DNA of 64,000 bases, from contig JAEUKB010000063.1 of assembly GCA_016794365.1 (NCBI GenBank), positions 1-64,000 on the forward strand, read 5' to 3'. Positions 33,901-41,188 of the stretch are shown one piece after another. The notes below the pieces were generated by a model, which was given only the letters and a program-made list of their open reading frames with translations, ran no database searches and was not told the origin of the DNA. Each line of letters begins with the position of its first letter. Position 1 is the first letter of the stretch. This stretch comes from Myxococcales bacterium (GTDB taxonomy: Bacteria; Myxococcota_A; Polyangia; Palsa-1104; JAEUJZ01). The position numbers were made by a program, and so were the translations under genes.

Positions 33901-34559
33901 TCTCTTCGTCCCCGCGAATGCTCCCCCAAAGCTGTACCATCACCGTCGGTGTTCATGACTTCAGTGGACCCAGCGGAGCGCTCCGTTCCGGACTCTGTAG
34001 TCACTATCTGGCGGCACGCTCTGCGGGACAGTCGCTGCGCGTGCTCATCAAAGACACCGGGAGTTCCTTCCGCCTACCACAGAGTCCCAAGACGCCTGTG
34101 ATCTTGATTGGACCGGGCACCGGACTTGCGCCGCTGCGTGGCTTTGTTCAAGAGCGCGCATCACAGCGCAGCCAAGGCATCGAGGTCGGAGAGACGCTGC
34201 TGTTCTTTGGCTGCCGTCGCCCCGATCAAGACTATCTGTATCGCGAGGAGCTAGAAGGCTACGCACAAGACGGAACGCTGTGCGGACTGCATGTTGCGTT
34301 TTCTCGACAGCCCGATCAGCCCAAGACCTACGTCCAGGATCTGCTGTTGCGGAATGCGCAGCAGGTCTGGTCCCTGCTGCAAGAGGGGGCCGCTGTCTTC
34401 GTCTGCGGCGATGCCAAAAATATGGCTCCCGCTGTCCAGCAGACGTTCGCAGCGATCCTGATGACGCACGGCGGACTGTCTGCGCAGCAAGCGGAAGAGA
34501 CCCTGCGAACCTGGCGCAGCCAAGGTCGCTACTGCGAAGATGTCTGGGCCTCGACCTAA
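30987..34559 (+). CDS. Self-sufficient cytochrome P450-reductase fusion (CYP102-type) with extra N-terminal domain
   Basis: The 1190-residue fusion reads in order as follows. A 75-residue beta-grasp, PB1/ubiquitin-like domain (SIYVRFQGQRQKVSF, RFRDADGDVVALSD) comes first, then a Ser/Thr/Glu-rich linker to about residue 115. The P450 domain has AGHETTSG, KEALRLNP (ExxR) and haem loop FGMGIRSCIG with ligand C526. The FMN domain starts LLILFGSNMGTAQELAQTL. The FAD/NADPH domain has RYYSISSSP, GPGTGLAPLRGF and CGDAKNMA. Such enzymes hydroxylate long-chain fatty acids or similar hydrophobic substrates using NADPH and O2 without separate partners. CYP102 proteins are normally about 1050 residues; the N-terminal addition is not a standard part. 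The gene is divergent from a lipoprotein gene and ends at a hairpin array. Confidence 0.92.
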   Translation: MTVSKRSIYVRFQGQRQKVSFYEGTSELSLERAIRAALGIEEGTLLRFRDADGDVVALSDKLPHELELTVEATSISDGAATPQSADSESTSTKESTVGSASASLHAPEDAIPLQEAPGPRPWPLIGNVDRLRAGENLQDSLAKVAAEYGRFARLQLPNRATFYINTDADVVEELHNRPEDFRKTTPPAATPLGRLRAGAAGSGLFTTGDEEEIWQIAHRILLPAFGLGAIKQYFGRIVEVSDDLIEHLASRKPDESFLVTELMTKMTFEAIGYAGFHARFHCISAQETPPFVQAMVDVLEVAMEQTKNLLPDRFHPIQRHKKEAASKVLTDTVDQIIRDRKAMLARNEAVPNDMLQIMLTARDRQTGKRLPDDNIRAQLITFLIAGHETTSGMLSYALYYISKSPLIEQKLIEEVDRVLGRDYSYRPSFADLDALEYTGRILKEALRLNPTAPGFSKVVQRDTVLGGKYPVKKDSLILTLLGSLHRDPRHFGEDAEAFNPDHFLPDAVARRHPHAYHPFGMGIRSCIGFQFALVEAKLVLARMYQRFRLRLSDPSYQLRHVQTLTMKPRDLMMRIEQRPEERGQRPDLHRPQPDAAESQTEKTHSDSSLLILFGSNMGTAQELAQTLLQQAASRKVSATVAELDSYVGRLPKQTPVVLICSTYNGQPPDNAVKFCSWLGIAQPSDTLRDVEFAVLGCGNKQWQATFQKVPQLLFERLSALGAKPLTPLVGCDADGDFDASAESFFHSLWSVLDARTPSPKGQVHAASDGEQALTYAVEIVNYAGSDGSALQPSRAPLQAEARSCKILDSRELQAPEAERSTRHLEIALPDGVSYSAGDHLGVLPENPDSLCQAYAQRCGVHITDVVVIRELGAKTGQLPCGIPIAVSELLGQHLDLSGPLTRRELRFLAARCPCPPEKNELLRLASEQAFPSEVLAQRLTLLDVLVRFASIPCDLATVLSLRPVLRPRYYSISSSPRMLPQSCTITVGVHDFSGPSGALRSGLCSHYLAARSAGQSLRVLIKDTGSSFRLPQSPKTPVILIGPGTGLAPLRGFVQERASQRSQGIEVGETLLFFGCRRPDQDYLYREELEGYAQDGTLCGLHVAFSRQPDQPKTYVQDLLLRNAQQVWSLLQEGAAVFVCGDAKNMAPAVQQTFAAILMTHGGLSAQQAEETLRTWRSQGRYCEDVWAST

Positions 34560-34599
34560 CCCACCACCGCGCGTGTCCTGTCACTTCCGATGAATCCGC

Positions 34600-34740
34600 C
34601 AGATATGACGCATCCAAGAGGACTCATATCTGGCGCTTTATATGAAGCATTCAAGATGACTCATATCTGGCGCTTTATATGAAGCATCCAAGAGGACTCA
34701 TATCTGATGTTCGATATGAAGCAGATGAAGTGCTTCATAT
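34600..34740. repeat. Tandem 37-bp hairpin repeat array
   Basis: Four units with ATG anchors at 34605, 34642, 34679 and 34716 (exactly 37 bp apart) read ATGAAGCATCCAAGAGGACT with small changes. CAGATATGA (34600) pairs with TCATATCTG (34624). The last unit forms ATATGAAGC - nine-base loop - GCTTCATAT (34714-34740), the same stem and loop length as in the 27-kb array. It fills the gap between the convergent P450 and JAMM genes. Confidence 0.88.
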
Positions 34741-34743
34741 TGA

Positions 34744-35640
34744 CTATTCAGCGTCGACTGGCTCTTCGTAAAAGCGTACGTACAGGTTCAGATCACTGCC
34801 GCCCAGTCGCAGCTCGTTGAGCGGACACGGCGACAGCAGGCGACAGCGCTCATGCAGCGCTTGCAGGCGCTTGCGGTCATGCGCGTAGATGCAAAAGTCG
34901 CCGCGCTTGGGGTCCACAATGTCGAGCAGCCAGTCGGTGCGCGGTCCCGGATCGTTCAGCGCACTGCCCTGCCCTTCCAGCTCGACCTGACCGCTGACCA
35001 TGTAGGTCAGATCCGTTTCCGACAGCACACCTTGGTGCAGCTCGTCGCCGGGATGGGTGTGATAGGTGCCAATCAGCTGCTCGCCCGGTTGAAGCGGACC
35101 CAGATCCGCCGCCAGAAAGTCCAGCGAGTCCCCCGAAAAGCGAAACGGCGGAACCAGCACGCGCGTCACATCCACGTCGCTGCCCAGCCGCTTGCCGAGC
35201 AAAAACGCTGCGACCTCGGCCACCTCATCACGACCGAGACCTTCCTGACGAATCGACACGTCCTTCAGCCGCTTGAGCTGACAGACCTGCCGTCCCGAAA
35301 AGCGCACCCGCGACAGCTTTCCGTCGAGCTGTACCGCCACAATCCGCGCTTTTGCTTGGCACGGCGCATCCGGCGACAGGCTCGGGTGCGGAACCTCTTC
35401 GAGGATCGCATTCAAGATCGCCGCGTTGGCAAACGCATCCTGCGGATCCAGTCGCGGCACCGTATCGTCGATGAGCCCACGCTCACGCGCGCGTTCCAGC
35501 GCATGCACCGACGGAATCGGCGGCCTTCGCTTGTGTGACAGCGCCAGGATCGCCGAGCCCACACCAATGGCGTACAGCGCACAGACCAGTAGCGCGCGTC
35601 CCCACTGCGAAGCTCGTCCCCCGAATCGAACCCGTCTCAT
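34744..35640 (-). CDS. Membrane-anchored JAMM/MPN-type metalloprotease-like protein
   Basis: The 298-residue product has one N-terminal transmembrane helix (about residues 15-34) and a soluble domain. The JAMM signature is visible: H194-T-H196-P, then S207-x-x-D210 (LSETD). The upstream catalytic Glu is not obvious. JAMM proteins are zinc isopeptidases or peptidases; bacterial members process ubiquitin-like or sulfur-carrier proteins. A membrane-tethered version has no role I can name. Paired cysteines in the C-terminal part suggest an oxidised, periplasmic location. An AT-rich stretch at 35715-35755 may carry its promoter. Confidence 0.65.
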   Translation of the reverse strand: MRRVRFGGRASQWGRALLVCALYAIGVGSAILALSHKRRPPIPSVHALERARERGLIDDTVPRLDPQDAFANAAILNAILEEVPHPSLSPDAPCQAKARIVAVQLDGKLSRVRFSGRQVCQLKRLKDVSIRQEGLGRDEVAEVAAFLLGKRLGSDVDVTRVLVPPFRFSGDSLDFLAADLGPLQPGEQLIGTYHTHPGDELHQGVLSETDLTYMVSGQVELEGQGSALNDPGPRTDWLLDIVDPKRGDFCIYAHDRKRLQALHERCRLLSPCPLNELRLGGSDLNLYVRFYEEPVDAE

Positions 35641-35770
35641 CGCGTGACCACCGACGACAGTCGTCCAAGCGGTCAGCTATAAGTATCGCGAACCTGGGCC
35701 GTTTCATGTACGAAAATTTTGTATTCTGCAAAACCTACAAATACTTAGCAGCGCAGCGCGGACTGCACCG

Positions 35771-36178
35771 CTACAGACGAGCAGGCAGCGGTGGCACAGC
35801 GAGCGCTGGACCCCGTGACGACGCCGGATCGGACGGCTCGGACGGATCGAACTCTGCGTCGGGATCGGGCCGAAGTGTGACCAGCACCGAGGACTCGACC
35901 CCCGCGCGCACATCGACATCGCGATAGGCAGATAGGTGCCCGAGCGCACGCACTTCCAAGCGATGCGGACCGACGGGAACCCGCAGCCGCACTGGTCCGC
36001 CCGTCGTCGAGCGCGCAAGCAGCGGCTGATCATCCAGCAGCACCGATGAGGTCTGCGGTGACACCCGCAGTAGCAGCGTCGAAGTCGGCGTCGGTGGCAC
36101 CTGTGGATGACAACCTGCAAGACCGCTCAGCATCGGGATACACACAGTCAGCGTCCGCAGCATCGCTCGCAGCGTCAT
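35771..36178 (-). CDS. PEGA-domain lipoprotein
   Basis: The 135-residue product has a signal peptide with lipobox (LSGLAGC, Cys near residue 22) and one PEGA-like beta domain (LLLRVSPQTSSVLLDDQPL, VRLRVPVGPHRLEVRALGH, YRDVDVRAGVESSVLVTL). An acidic, Ser/Pro-rich tail follows. PEGA domains are found in surface proteins and kinase extracellular parts, with unknown ligands. The ATG overlaps the stop of the upstream FlgT-like gene (ATGA), so it is the last gene of a four-gene minus-strand operon. Confidence 0.75.
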   Translation of the reverse strand: MTLRAMLRTLTVCIPMLSGLAGCHPQVPPTPTSTLLLRVSPQTSSVLLDDQPLLARSTTGGPVRLRVPVGPHRLEVRALGHLSAYRDVDVRAGVESSVLVTLRPDPDAEFDPSEPSDPASSRGPALAVPPLPARL

Positions 36179-37314
36179 GGTGCAAGGCTCTCCGTTGTGC
36201 TTGATGGGCTGTCCGGGCTTGCCGATGGCAGCTCCTGCGCCGGAACACAGTCCAGTCGCAGCGTCGCGGGCCCGAGCGGCACCACCTGCACCCGCAGCCC
36301 GGCCATCGGCGTCCGATACAGCGCCGTTCCCAGCGTCTCGGTCGTCGCTGTAGTCGTCAGCTGAAAGTGAACCTGCTCGTCCCCGCTGTCGGACTGCAAA
36401 ATCCGTCGCAGCTCGACGCGCGTCACGCCCGGCAGCGCGGCCAGGGCTTTCCACAGCTTGTTCATCACCTGTGGCGTACGCAGTCCCGTCGTCACCAGCA
36501 GCACGCCGCCCCCGACGCGCCCGAGCAGCCCGCTTCGCTCGGCCAGCTTGCCCAAAAGCGGTCGTCCGAGCGGAGCCACAGCCAGCCCCAGCGCCGCCTC
36601 TGCCGTCTCCGCAAAGCCACTGCCTTCGCCTGCTTCGCTCTGCACCTGCGCCGTCCCGTCCACGGCCAGCTGCCAGCGCCCTTTGAGCTGCGCCGACCAC
36701 AGCCGGGGACTTGTGCCACGCACCTGACCCGCCGGAGCAGCGACGTTGCCCTCAAAGCTCAGCCGAGGCCCCGACCACGCCGATCCAGCCCGACACTGCT
36801 CCGCCGTCCCCAGCTCGACAAGCTGCCCGCGCTGCATCAGCAGCTCTTTGGCATCGGTCAACAGGGCATCAGCCAGCCCGTCGGCACCGATCAGCTGCAC
36901 GCAGACCAGCACCTTCGCTCGTCCGTCGCTGCGCTTCGACTTCGGCAGACCCGCCTGTAGCTCTTTGATCACCTGCGTGACATCGACCTGCGCCACGATC
37001 TTGAGCACCAGCCGTCCGTCTTGCTCGCTCTCCTCGACGATGCGATAGGACGGAACAAAGTCGCGCGCGCGCGCCCCGAGCAGATACGTTCGACCGCGCA
37101 CCTCGGGAGCCGCCTGCTCGACGGCCAGATCCACCGCTTGACGCATCGCTTCGCTCAGGGCCTGGCTGCGCGCCTTGGCCGCATCCTCTTGCACCGCTAC
37201 CTGCGCCGAAGACTCGATCTGCATGTCCTGCGCAGCAGCGGGAGAGGCCAGCCCAAGCAGCAGCGCCAGCGATATTCCTTGACAAAATCTAGAAACTGCG
37301 GGGTGAAGGTTCAC
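36175..37314 (-). CDS. Periplasmic protein with FlgT N-terminal-like domain
   Basis: The 379-residue product has a signal peptide (cleavage near PAAAQ). A domain at about residues 30-120 resembles the FlgT N-terminal domain (SSAQVAVQEDAAKARSQAL, MRQAVDLAVEQ, SYRIVEESEQDGRLVLKIVAQVDV). A central region follows, then a C-terminal half with LLVTTGLRTPQVMNKLWKAL and a predicted compact alpha/beta unit. In flagellated bacteria FlgT stabilises the motor, but no flagellar gene is near. A general envelope role is more likely. It lies 11 bp after the 154-residue gene and overlaps the PEGA gene. Confidence 0.65.
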   Translation of the reverse strand: MNLHPAVSRFCQGISLALLLGLASPAAAQDMQIESSAQVAVQEDAAKARSQALSEAMRQAVDLAVEQAAPEVRGRTYLLGARARDFVPSYRIVEESEQDGRLVLKIVAQVDVTQVIKELQAGLPKSKRSDGRAKVLVCVQLIGADGLADALLTDAKELLMQRGQLVELGTAEQCRAGSAWSGPRLSFEGNVAAPAGQVRGTSPRLWSAQLKGRWQLAVDGTAQVQSEAGEGSGFAETAEAALGLAVAPLGRPLLGKLAERSGLLGRVGGGVLLVTTGLRTPQVMNKLWKALAALPGVTRVELRRILQSDSGDEQVHFQLTTTATTETLGTALYRTPMAGLRVQVVPLGPATLRLDCVPAQELPSASPDSPSSTTESLAP

Positions 37315-37325
37315 GAGCGACCTCG

Positions 37326-37790
37326 CTATGGTTCCTCGCCAGAGCCAGTGCCCGCGTCGGGAACCGCAGACTCTTGCGTCGCGCCTTCTTTACCACGATC
37401 TGCTTTGGTCGCAAGCGGCAGCGCCAGCCACAGCACCACACCGGACGTGGCACCATACTCGATACGCTCGACGACGGCGGTGCTGACATCCAGCTTGGCG
37501 ACCCGCTCGGCCCCACCAAAGCGCGCCAGCTTGGCTTTGTGATCACGCGCCACGACGGTCAGCGCTTTGCGTAGCTTGTCTTCCGCCCGGCTCCGCGCCA
37601 CCCGCTCGGCCTTCAAGCGAGCGACATCTGCCGACGGTGGATACAGATCCGCCGCACAGCTTGCCACTGCGATCAGCTTGCCCGCCGCAAAGTCAGCCGT
37701 CACGCCCGCAGACACCGACTCGGCTTTGTCCGCAGCGACGGCAAAGGCAGGCAGTCCAGCCAGGAGCAGACCTAGAACAGCACGGTTCAT
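37326..37790 (-). CDS. Small secreted protein, LPP20/FlgT-like
   Basis: The 154-residue product has a signal peptide (MNRAVLGLLLAGLPAFAVAA, cleavage before DK). The body has an Ala-rich helix with LKAERVARSRAEDKLRKAL, a pattern seen in LPP20-type secreted proteins. The tail is acidic. Function is unknown. ATG 37790 overlaps the upstream hydrolase stop (ATGA) and the next gene starts 11 bp downstream, so the four genes are tightly coupled. It shares the secreted theme of the two following genes. Confidence 0.65.
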   Translation of the reverse strand: MNRAVLGLLLAGLPAFAVAADKAESVSAGVTADFAAGKLIAVASCAADLYPPSADVARLKAERVARSRAEDKLRKALTVVARDHKAKLARFGGAERVAKLDVSTAVVERIEYGATSGVVLWLALPLATKADRGKEGATQESAVPDAGTGSGEEP

Positions 37791-38788
37791 CGTCGCTGAC
37801 CTCCAACCGAAGGAAAGCGCCCCGGCGTCGCCACCCAATCGGCAATCGAATCCCAGCGCGCGCGCAGCTTGCTACTTGTCACCACCTGCATGTGGTTCGG
37901 ATCTATCGCATCGCCGAAGCGCCGTCCAAGCTGCCAGTGCTCGAGCGGACCTTGGGTGCTGGCCCACAGCCGAAGCTGAACATGCGGCGTCGAGAGCAGC
38001 CGATCCCCCGCCCCGGCCACGCTCAGGATCGGCACGCGCACCATGGAAAGCCCCGGCAGATACGAGCAGCCCCGGCGATCGGTCCACTGACTGTGCGCAA
38101 CCCAGCTTCCCATCTGACGCAGATAGGGCAGCGGCTCATCGGCACTGCCGACCCCGAGCTTCACCGACGGAAAATATCCAGCAGGCAGCGACGCAAAGAG
38201 CAGCGCCTGAAATGACAGCCGCTTGAGCAGACGACGCACCCGCGACGGCTCTAGCTCATCAAGCCAGATGCTGCTGGCCAGCGCCACCGCTCCGTCGAAG
38301 GCCGACAGCCCTGGCTCTCGGGCAGCCAGCGACAGCCACGCGAGCGATAGGTGTCCAAACAAGCTGTGTCCCATCGCGATCTGCGGCAGGTTTGGCTCGA
38401 TGGTGGCGACGTAGGCACTGATGCAGCCGGTGTCGTGAACCAGCGTGTCGTAGTCCCAGCTTGCGCCTTGTTTCACCGACGGAACGCTCTGACCGTGACC
38501 GCGCTGATCAAACCACAACACCTTCAGATCTCGGCTTAGCAGCGACGAAAGAAGCCCGCCACCTGACGGAATATCCAGGGTCCGGCGATCGGCCATCATC
38601 GCGTGGGACAAGATCACCACGGCCTGCGGCTTGGCGCTCTTGCACAGCCACTCTCCCCGCAAGATGGCTCCGTCGGACATTTGGACGGCCACTGGCTCGC
38701 CTCCGCGCAGGGCAGGATGCGTCGCTGGCACCACGGAAAAGTCGCTCGGTAGGATACGCTGCTTCGTCGGCAAGGAAGCTTGGGACAC
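37787..38788 (-). CDS. Alpha/beta hydrolase
   Basis: The 333-residue product has the alpha/beta hydrolase pattern: VVILSHAMMADRR after the first strands, WFDQRGHGQS, nucleophile elbow GHSLFGH, acid in AGAGDRLLS and histidine in PNHMQVV. That gives a complete Ser-Asp-His triad. No signal peptide is visible, so it is probably cytoplasmic; an esterase or lipase-like role is the safest description. It heads the operon with three exported proteins and is divergent from the FHA gene. Confidence 0.85.
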   Translation of the reverse strand: MSQASLPTKQRILPSDFSVVPATHPALRGGEPVAVQMSDGAILRGEWLCKSAKPQAVVILSHAMMADRRTLDIPSGGGLLSSLLSRDLKVLWFDQRGHGQSVPSVKQGASWDYDTLVHDTGCISAYVATIEPNLPQIAMGHSLFGHLSLAWLSLAAREPGLSAFDGAVALASSIWLDELEPSRVRRLLKRLSFQALLFASLPAGYFPSVKLGVGSADEPLPYLRQMGSWVAHSQWTDRRGCSYLPGLSMVRVPILSVAGAGDRLLSTPHVQLRLWASTQGPLEHWQLGRRFGDAIDPNHMQVVTSSKLRARWDSIADWVATPGRFPSVGGQRR

Positions 38789-38842
38789 GGTTCCTCGTTT
38801 TGGTAAGCCATGGTAGCCTGAATCGCTGGGGAATGATTGGCG

Positions 38843-40201
38843 ATGGCCAGGCTGTTCTATAAAGATGTGTCAGGGACGACGGGGACGGTTGAGCTACAGA
38901 CCGCGCCGGTGCTGATTGGCCGCGCGACGGACTGTCAGATTCAAACGCAGGATGCGCAGGTCTCTCGTCGTCATGCACGAGTGATCTTCGACGGTTCTTC
39001 GTACTGGATCGAAGACACCGGCAGCGCCAACGGCGTCTTCATCGGAAGCGAGCGTGTCCCGCGCTATCAGCTTCGGCCAGGAACCATCTTTCGCTGCGGA
39101 TACTTGGAAGTGCGCTTCGAGCTGGACGCACCCGCTGGATCGTCCGGGGCTGCACCGCATGCGGTTCCGGTTGTGCCGCCCGCTGCGCCGGTGATCGCCG
39201 TGCCAGTAGCGGCTCCGGTGGCGTCGCCCGTCGCACCAGTCATTGCTGCACCGTCCGCTGCGCCGTCCGCTGGCGTCAGTGAAATGCAGAGCCTGCGCAG
39301 TGAGCTAGAGAGCGAGCGACGCAAGCGCACCGACCTGGAGTTTGAGCTGTCGGAACAGAAGCGCAAGGTCGAGGAGCTGCAAGGGAGGCCCGCCCCAGCC
39401 ACGAGCGATGCCGACGCCGAGCGGCTACGTCGTCGCGTCGAGCAGCTGGAGTCCGAGTTAAAGCGCAAGGGTCCAGCAGGCGGTGGTGGTGGTGCCTCGC
39501 CCGAAGCGCTCCGAGCGGCAGAAGCAGAGCGCGATCGACTGAAAGCGCGCGTCACTGAGCTAGAGAGCAAAGCCAAAGAGCCGAGCAAAAACGACGAGCA
39601 AGAGATGGAAGTCATCCGGCTGCGTCGTCGCGTCGAGCAGCTTGAGGCCGATCTGCGACGGATTCGTGGCGGAAAGCCCGCAGAGCCAGCGCCCGCTCCA
39701 TCCGGGGATGCCCTGGTGTCCGAGCTGGAAGACAAAGTCCGACGCCTGATTGAAGAGCGCGACGAAGCGCTGCGCAAAGCCAGCACGCCGGTCTTGGTGG
39801 CTCCGGCAGCGGCGGCTCCGACCGATCCGAAGGTCGCCGAGGAGCTGGAGCGGGCCAAGCGTCGCATCGATCAGCTAGAGTCAGAGCTTCGGCGCAAGCC
39901 CGTCGGACAAGTGGCAGATACCCAGCGCGCAGCCGAGCAGCGGGTCGAGCTAGAGGCCGCGCTTCGTCAGCTCCGCGACGTGGAAAAGGAACGAGACAGC
40001 CTGCGCGAGCTGGTGGCTCAGTCCACCGGAAGTGCCCGTCCGCCCAAGGCAGCGCTCGACGGACTGCTCGCGGTGAGCGATGGCTTGGCTGACATTCGTG
40101 CCGCCCTTCGTGCCGCTGGTGATGATGTGGCGCTGGAGCAGCTCGAACAGCTCCGTGCGACGCTGCGTCAGGCCTGTGCCAGCCTCGGTCTGACCACCTA
40201 A
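38843..40201 (+). CDS. FHA-domain protein with long coiled coil
   Basis: The 452-residue product starts with an FHA phosphothreonine-binding domain (residues 20-95: LIGRATDC, VSRRHARV, DTGSANGVFI). A Pro/Ala/Val linker follows, then a long series of heptad-like blocks rich in Leu, Glu, Arg and Lys (RLRRRVEQLE repeated three times). The protein should bind a phosphorylated partner and dimerise through the coiled coil. FHA partners are often Ser/Thr kinases, but none is adjacent. ATG 38843 is chosen over TTG 38837. The gene is divergent from the hydrolase operon. Confidence 0.85.
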   Translation: MARLFYKDVSGTTGTVELQTAPVLIGRATDCQIQTQDAQVSRRHARVIFDGSSYWIEDTGSANGVFIGSERVPRYQLRPGTIFRCGYLEVRFELDAPAGSSGAAPHAVPVVPPAAPVIAVPVAAPVASPVAPVIAAPSAAPSAGVSEMQSLRSELESERRKRTDLEFELSEQKRKVEELQGRPAPATSDADAERLRRRVEQLESELKRKGPAGGGGGASPEALRAAEAERDRLKARVTELESKAKEPSKNDEQEMEVIRLRRRVEQLEADLRRIRGGKPAEPAPAPSGDALVSELEDKVRRLIEERDEALRKASTPVLVAPAAAAPTDPKVAEELERAKRRIDQLESELRRKPVGQVADTQRAAEQRVELEAALRQLRDVEKERDSLRELVAQSTGSARPPKAALDGLLAVSDGLADIRAALRAAGDDVALEQLEQLRATLRQACASLGLTT

Positions 40202-40227
40202 GTAGCCGATCGTTCTCAGCGACAGCG

Positions 40228-41178
40228 CTACTTGAAGACGATAACGCCGGGCAACTGCGTGGTGTCGGGCGGTGGGACATCGGTGCCCAGCTTGACAGCC
40301 ACAGCGGTTGCAGCGACGGCGCCAACACCTGCAATGATGCCAGTCCAGACATACCAGCGACGGTACCAAGGCGTCTGTTTTAGCTCACTCACCAGCGTCG
40401 CCGAGACTTCGACGGTGGTATCGGGCATCACGCTGATCGCCGCTTGAAACGGCAAGTGCTTGGTCTTTTCGACGAGGATTCGATAGTTGCCCGGTGCCAG
40501 CACCCGCAGCGGCTCGGGAAGTGGCGTGCTACCGCTTGCTTTCGAGTTTACGTAGACCTGCGCGCCGCTGATGTTGGCCGAGATCTGAATCTGTCCGTAG
40601 CGCTTGAAGCTGTCGGGCGGATACAGCTGCTGAAGCCAGCTTAGGATGCGCGCCTCGTCGATGGCTTGCCCGCCCACCAGCGAATCGGCATAGCGCCCGA
40701 TGACTTTCTGTTCCGCGACCGAAATCCGCTGCACCGCCAAGACAACATCGCCCAGCTGACTGACGGCCAAAAGCAGCACTTCGCGAACCCCGAGCTTTTG
40801 TCCGACGGCAGACAGACAGCGCGTTTCCCCGTCACAGCGCGCCACGTCCGCATCGATTCCGGGGCCCAGACGACGGCGGGCTTCGGTCAGGTTCACGACG
40901 CGCAGCGACGTATTTTGGATCAGCGCTTGCACCAGTCGCTCGGGCAAGTCGGACAAGGCTTTGACATCGTTGCGATACTCGAACACCACTACATCGTCGG
41001 AAGCGACCTTTTCGGTCGGCTTGTCGCTCGAAAGCACAGCCTTGGACGAAGCGGTATCGGAAGCCTGCCCGGCGGCAGCCACAGTCAGCGACGACTTAGA
41101 ACCCTTGCTTCGAGCCTGCGAAGGCGAAAACGACAGCAGCGTCAGCAGCGAACATGCAGCGATAAGAGACGGTTTCAT
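40228..41178 (-). CDS. Secreted PEGA-domain protein with C-terminal membrane helix
   Basis: The 316-residue product has a signal peptide (MKPSLIAACSLLTLLSFSPSQA), a middle region that may assemble a nucleotide-free alpha/beta domain (LPERLVQALIQNTSLRVV, GVREVLLLAVSQLGDVVLAVQ), a PEGA-like domain (ANISGAQVYVNSKASGSTPLP, LRVLAPGNYRILVEK), and a C-terminal transmembrane helix (about residues 280-300). Thus it is exported but tethered near its end. It lies 10 bp downstream of a lipoprotein gene on the same strand, so the two are probably one operon. Confidence 0.7.
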   Translation of the reverse strand: MKPSLIAACSLLTLLSFSPSQARSKGSKSSLTVAAAGQASDTASSKAVLSSDKPTEKVASDDVVVFEYRNDVKALSDLPERLVQALIQNTSLRVVNLTEARRRLGPGIDADVARCDGETRCLSAVGQKLGVREVLLLAVSQLGDVVLAVQRISVAEQKVIGRYADSLVGGQAIDEARILSWLQQLYPPDSFKRYGQIQISANISGAQVYVNSKASGSTPLPEPLRVLAPGNYRILVEKTKHLPFQAAISVMPDTTVEVSATLVSELKQTPWYRRWYVWTGIIAGVGAVAATAVAVKLGTDVPPPDTTQLPGVIVFK

Positions 41179-41188
41179 CGGCGGGCTC

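Noticed and set aside
36179..36700. Extension of the PEGA lipoprotein gene to 309 codons
   Set aside because: The added part is antiphase to the FlgT-like gene with low-complexity Arg/Gly/Ala content; the signal peptide at 36178 marks the start.
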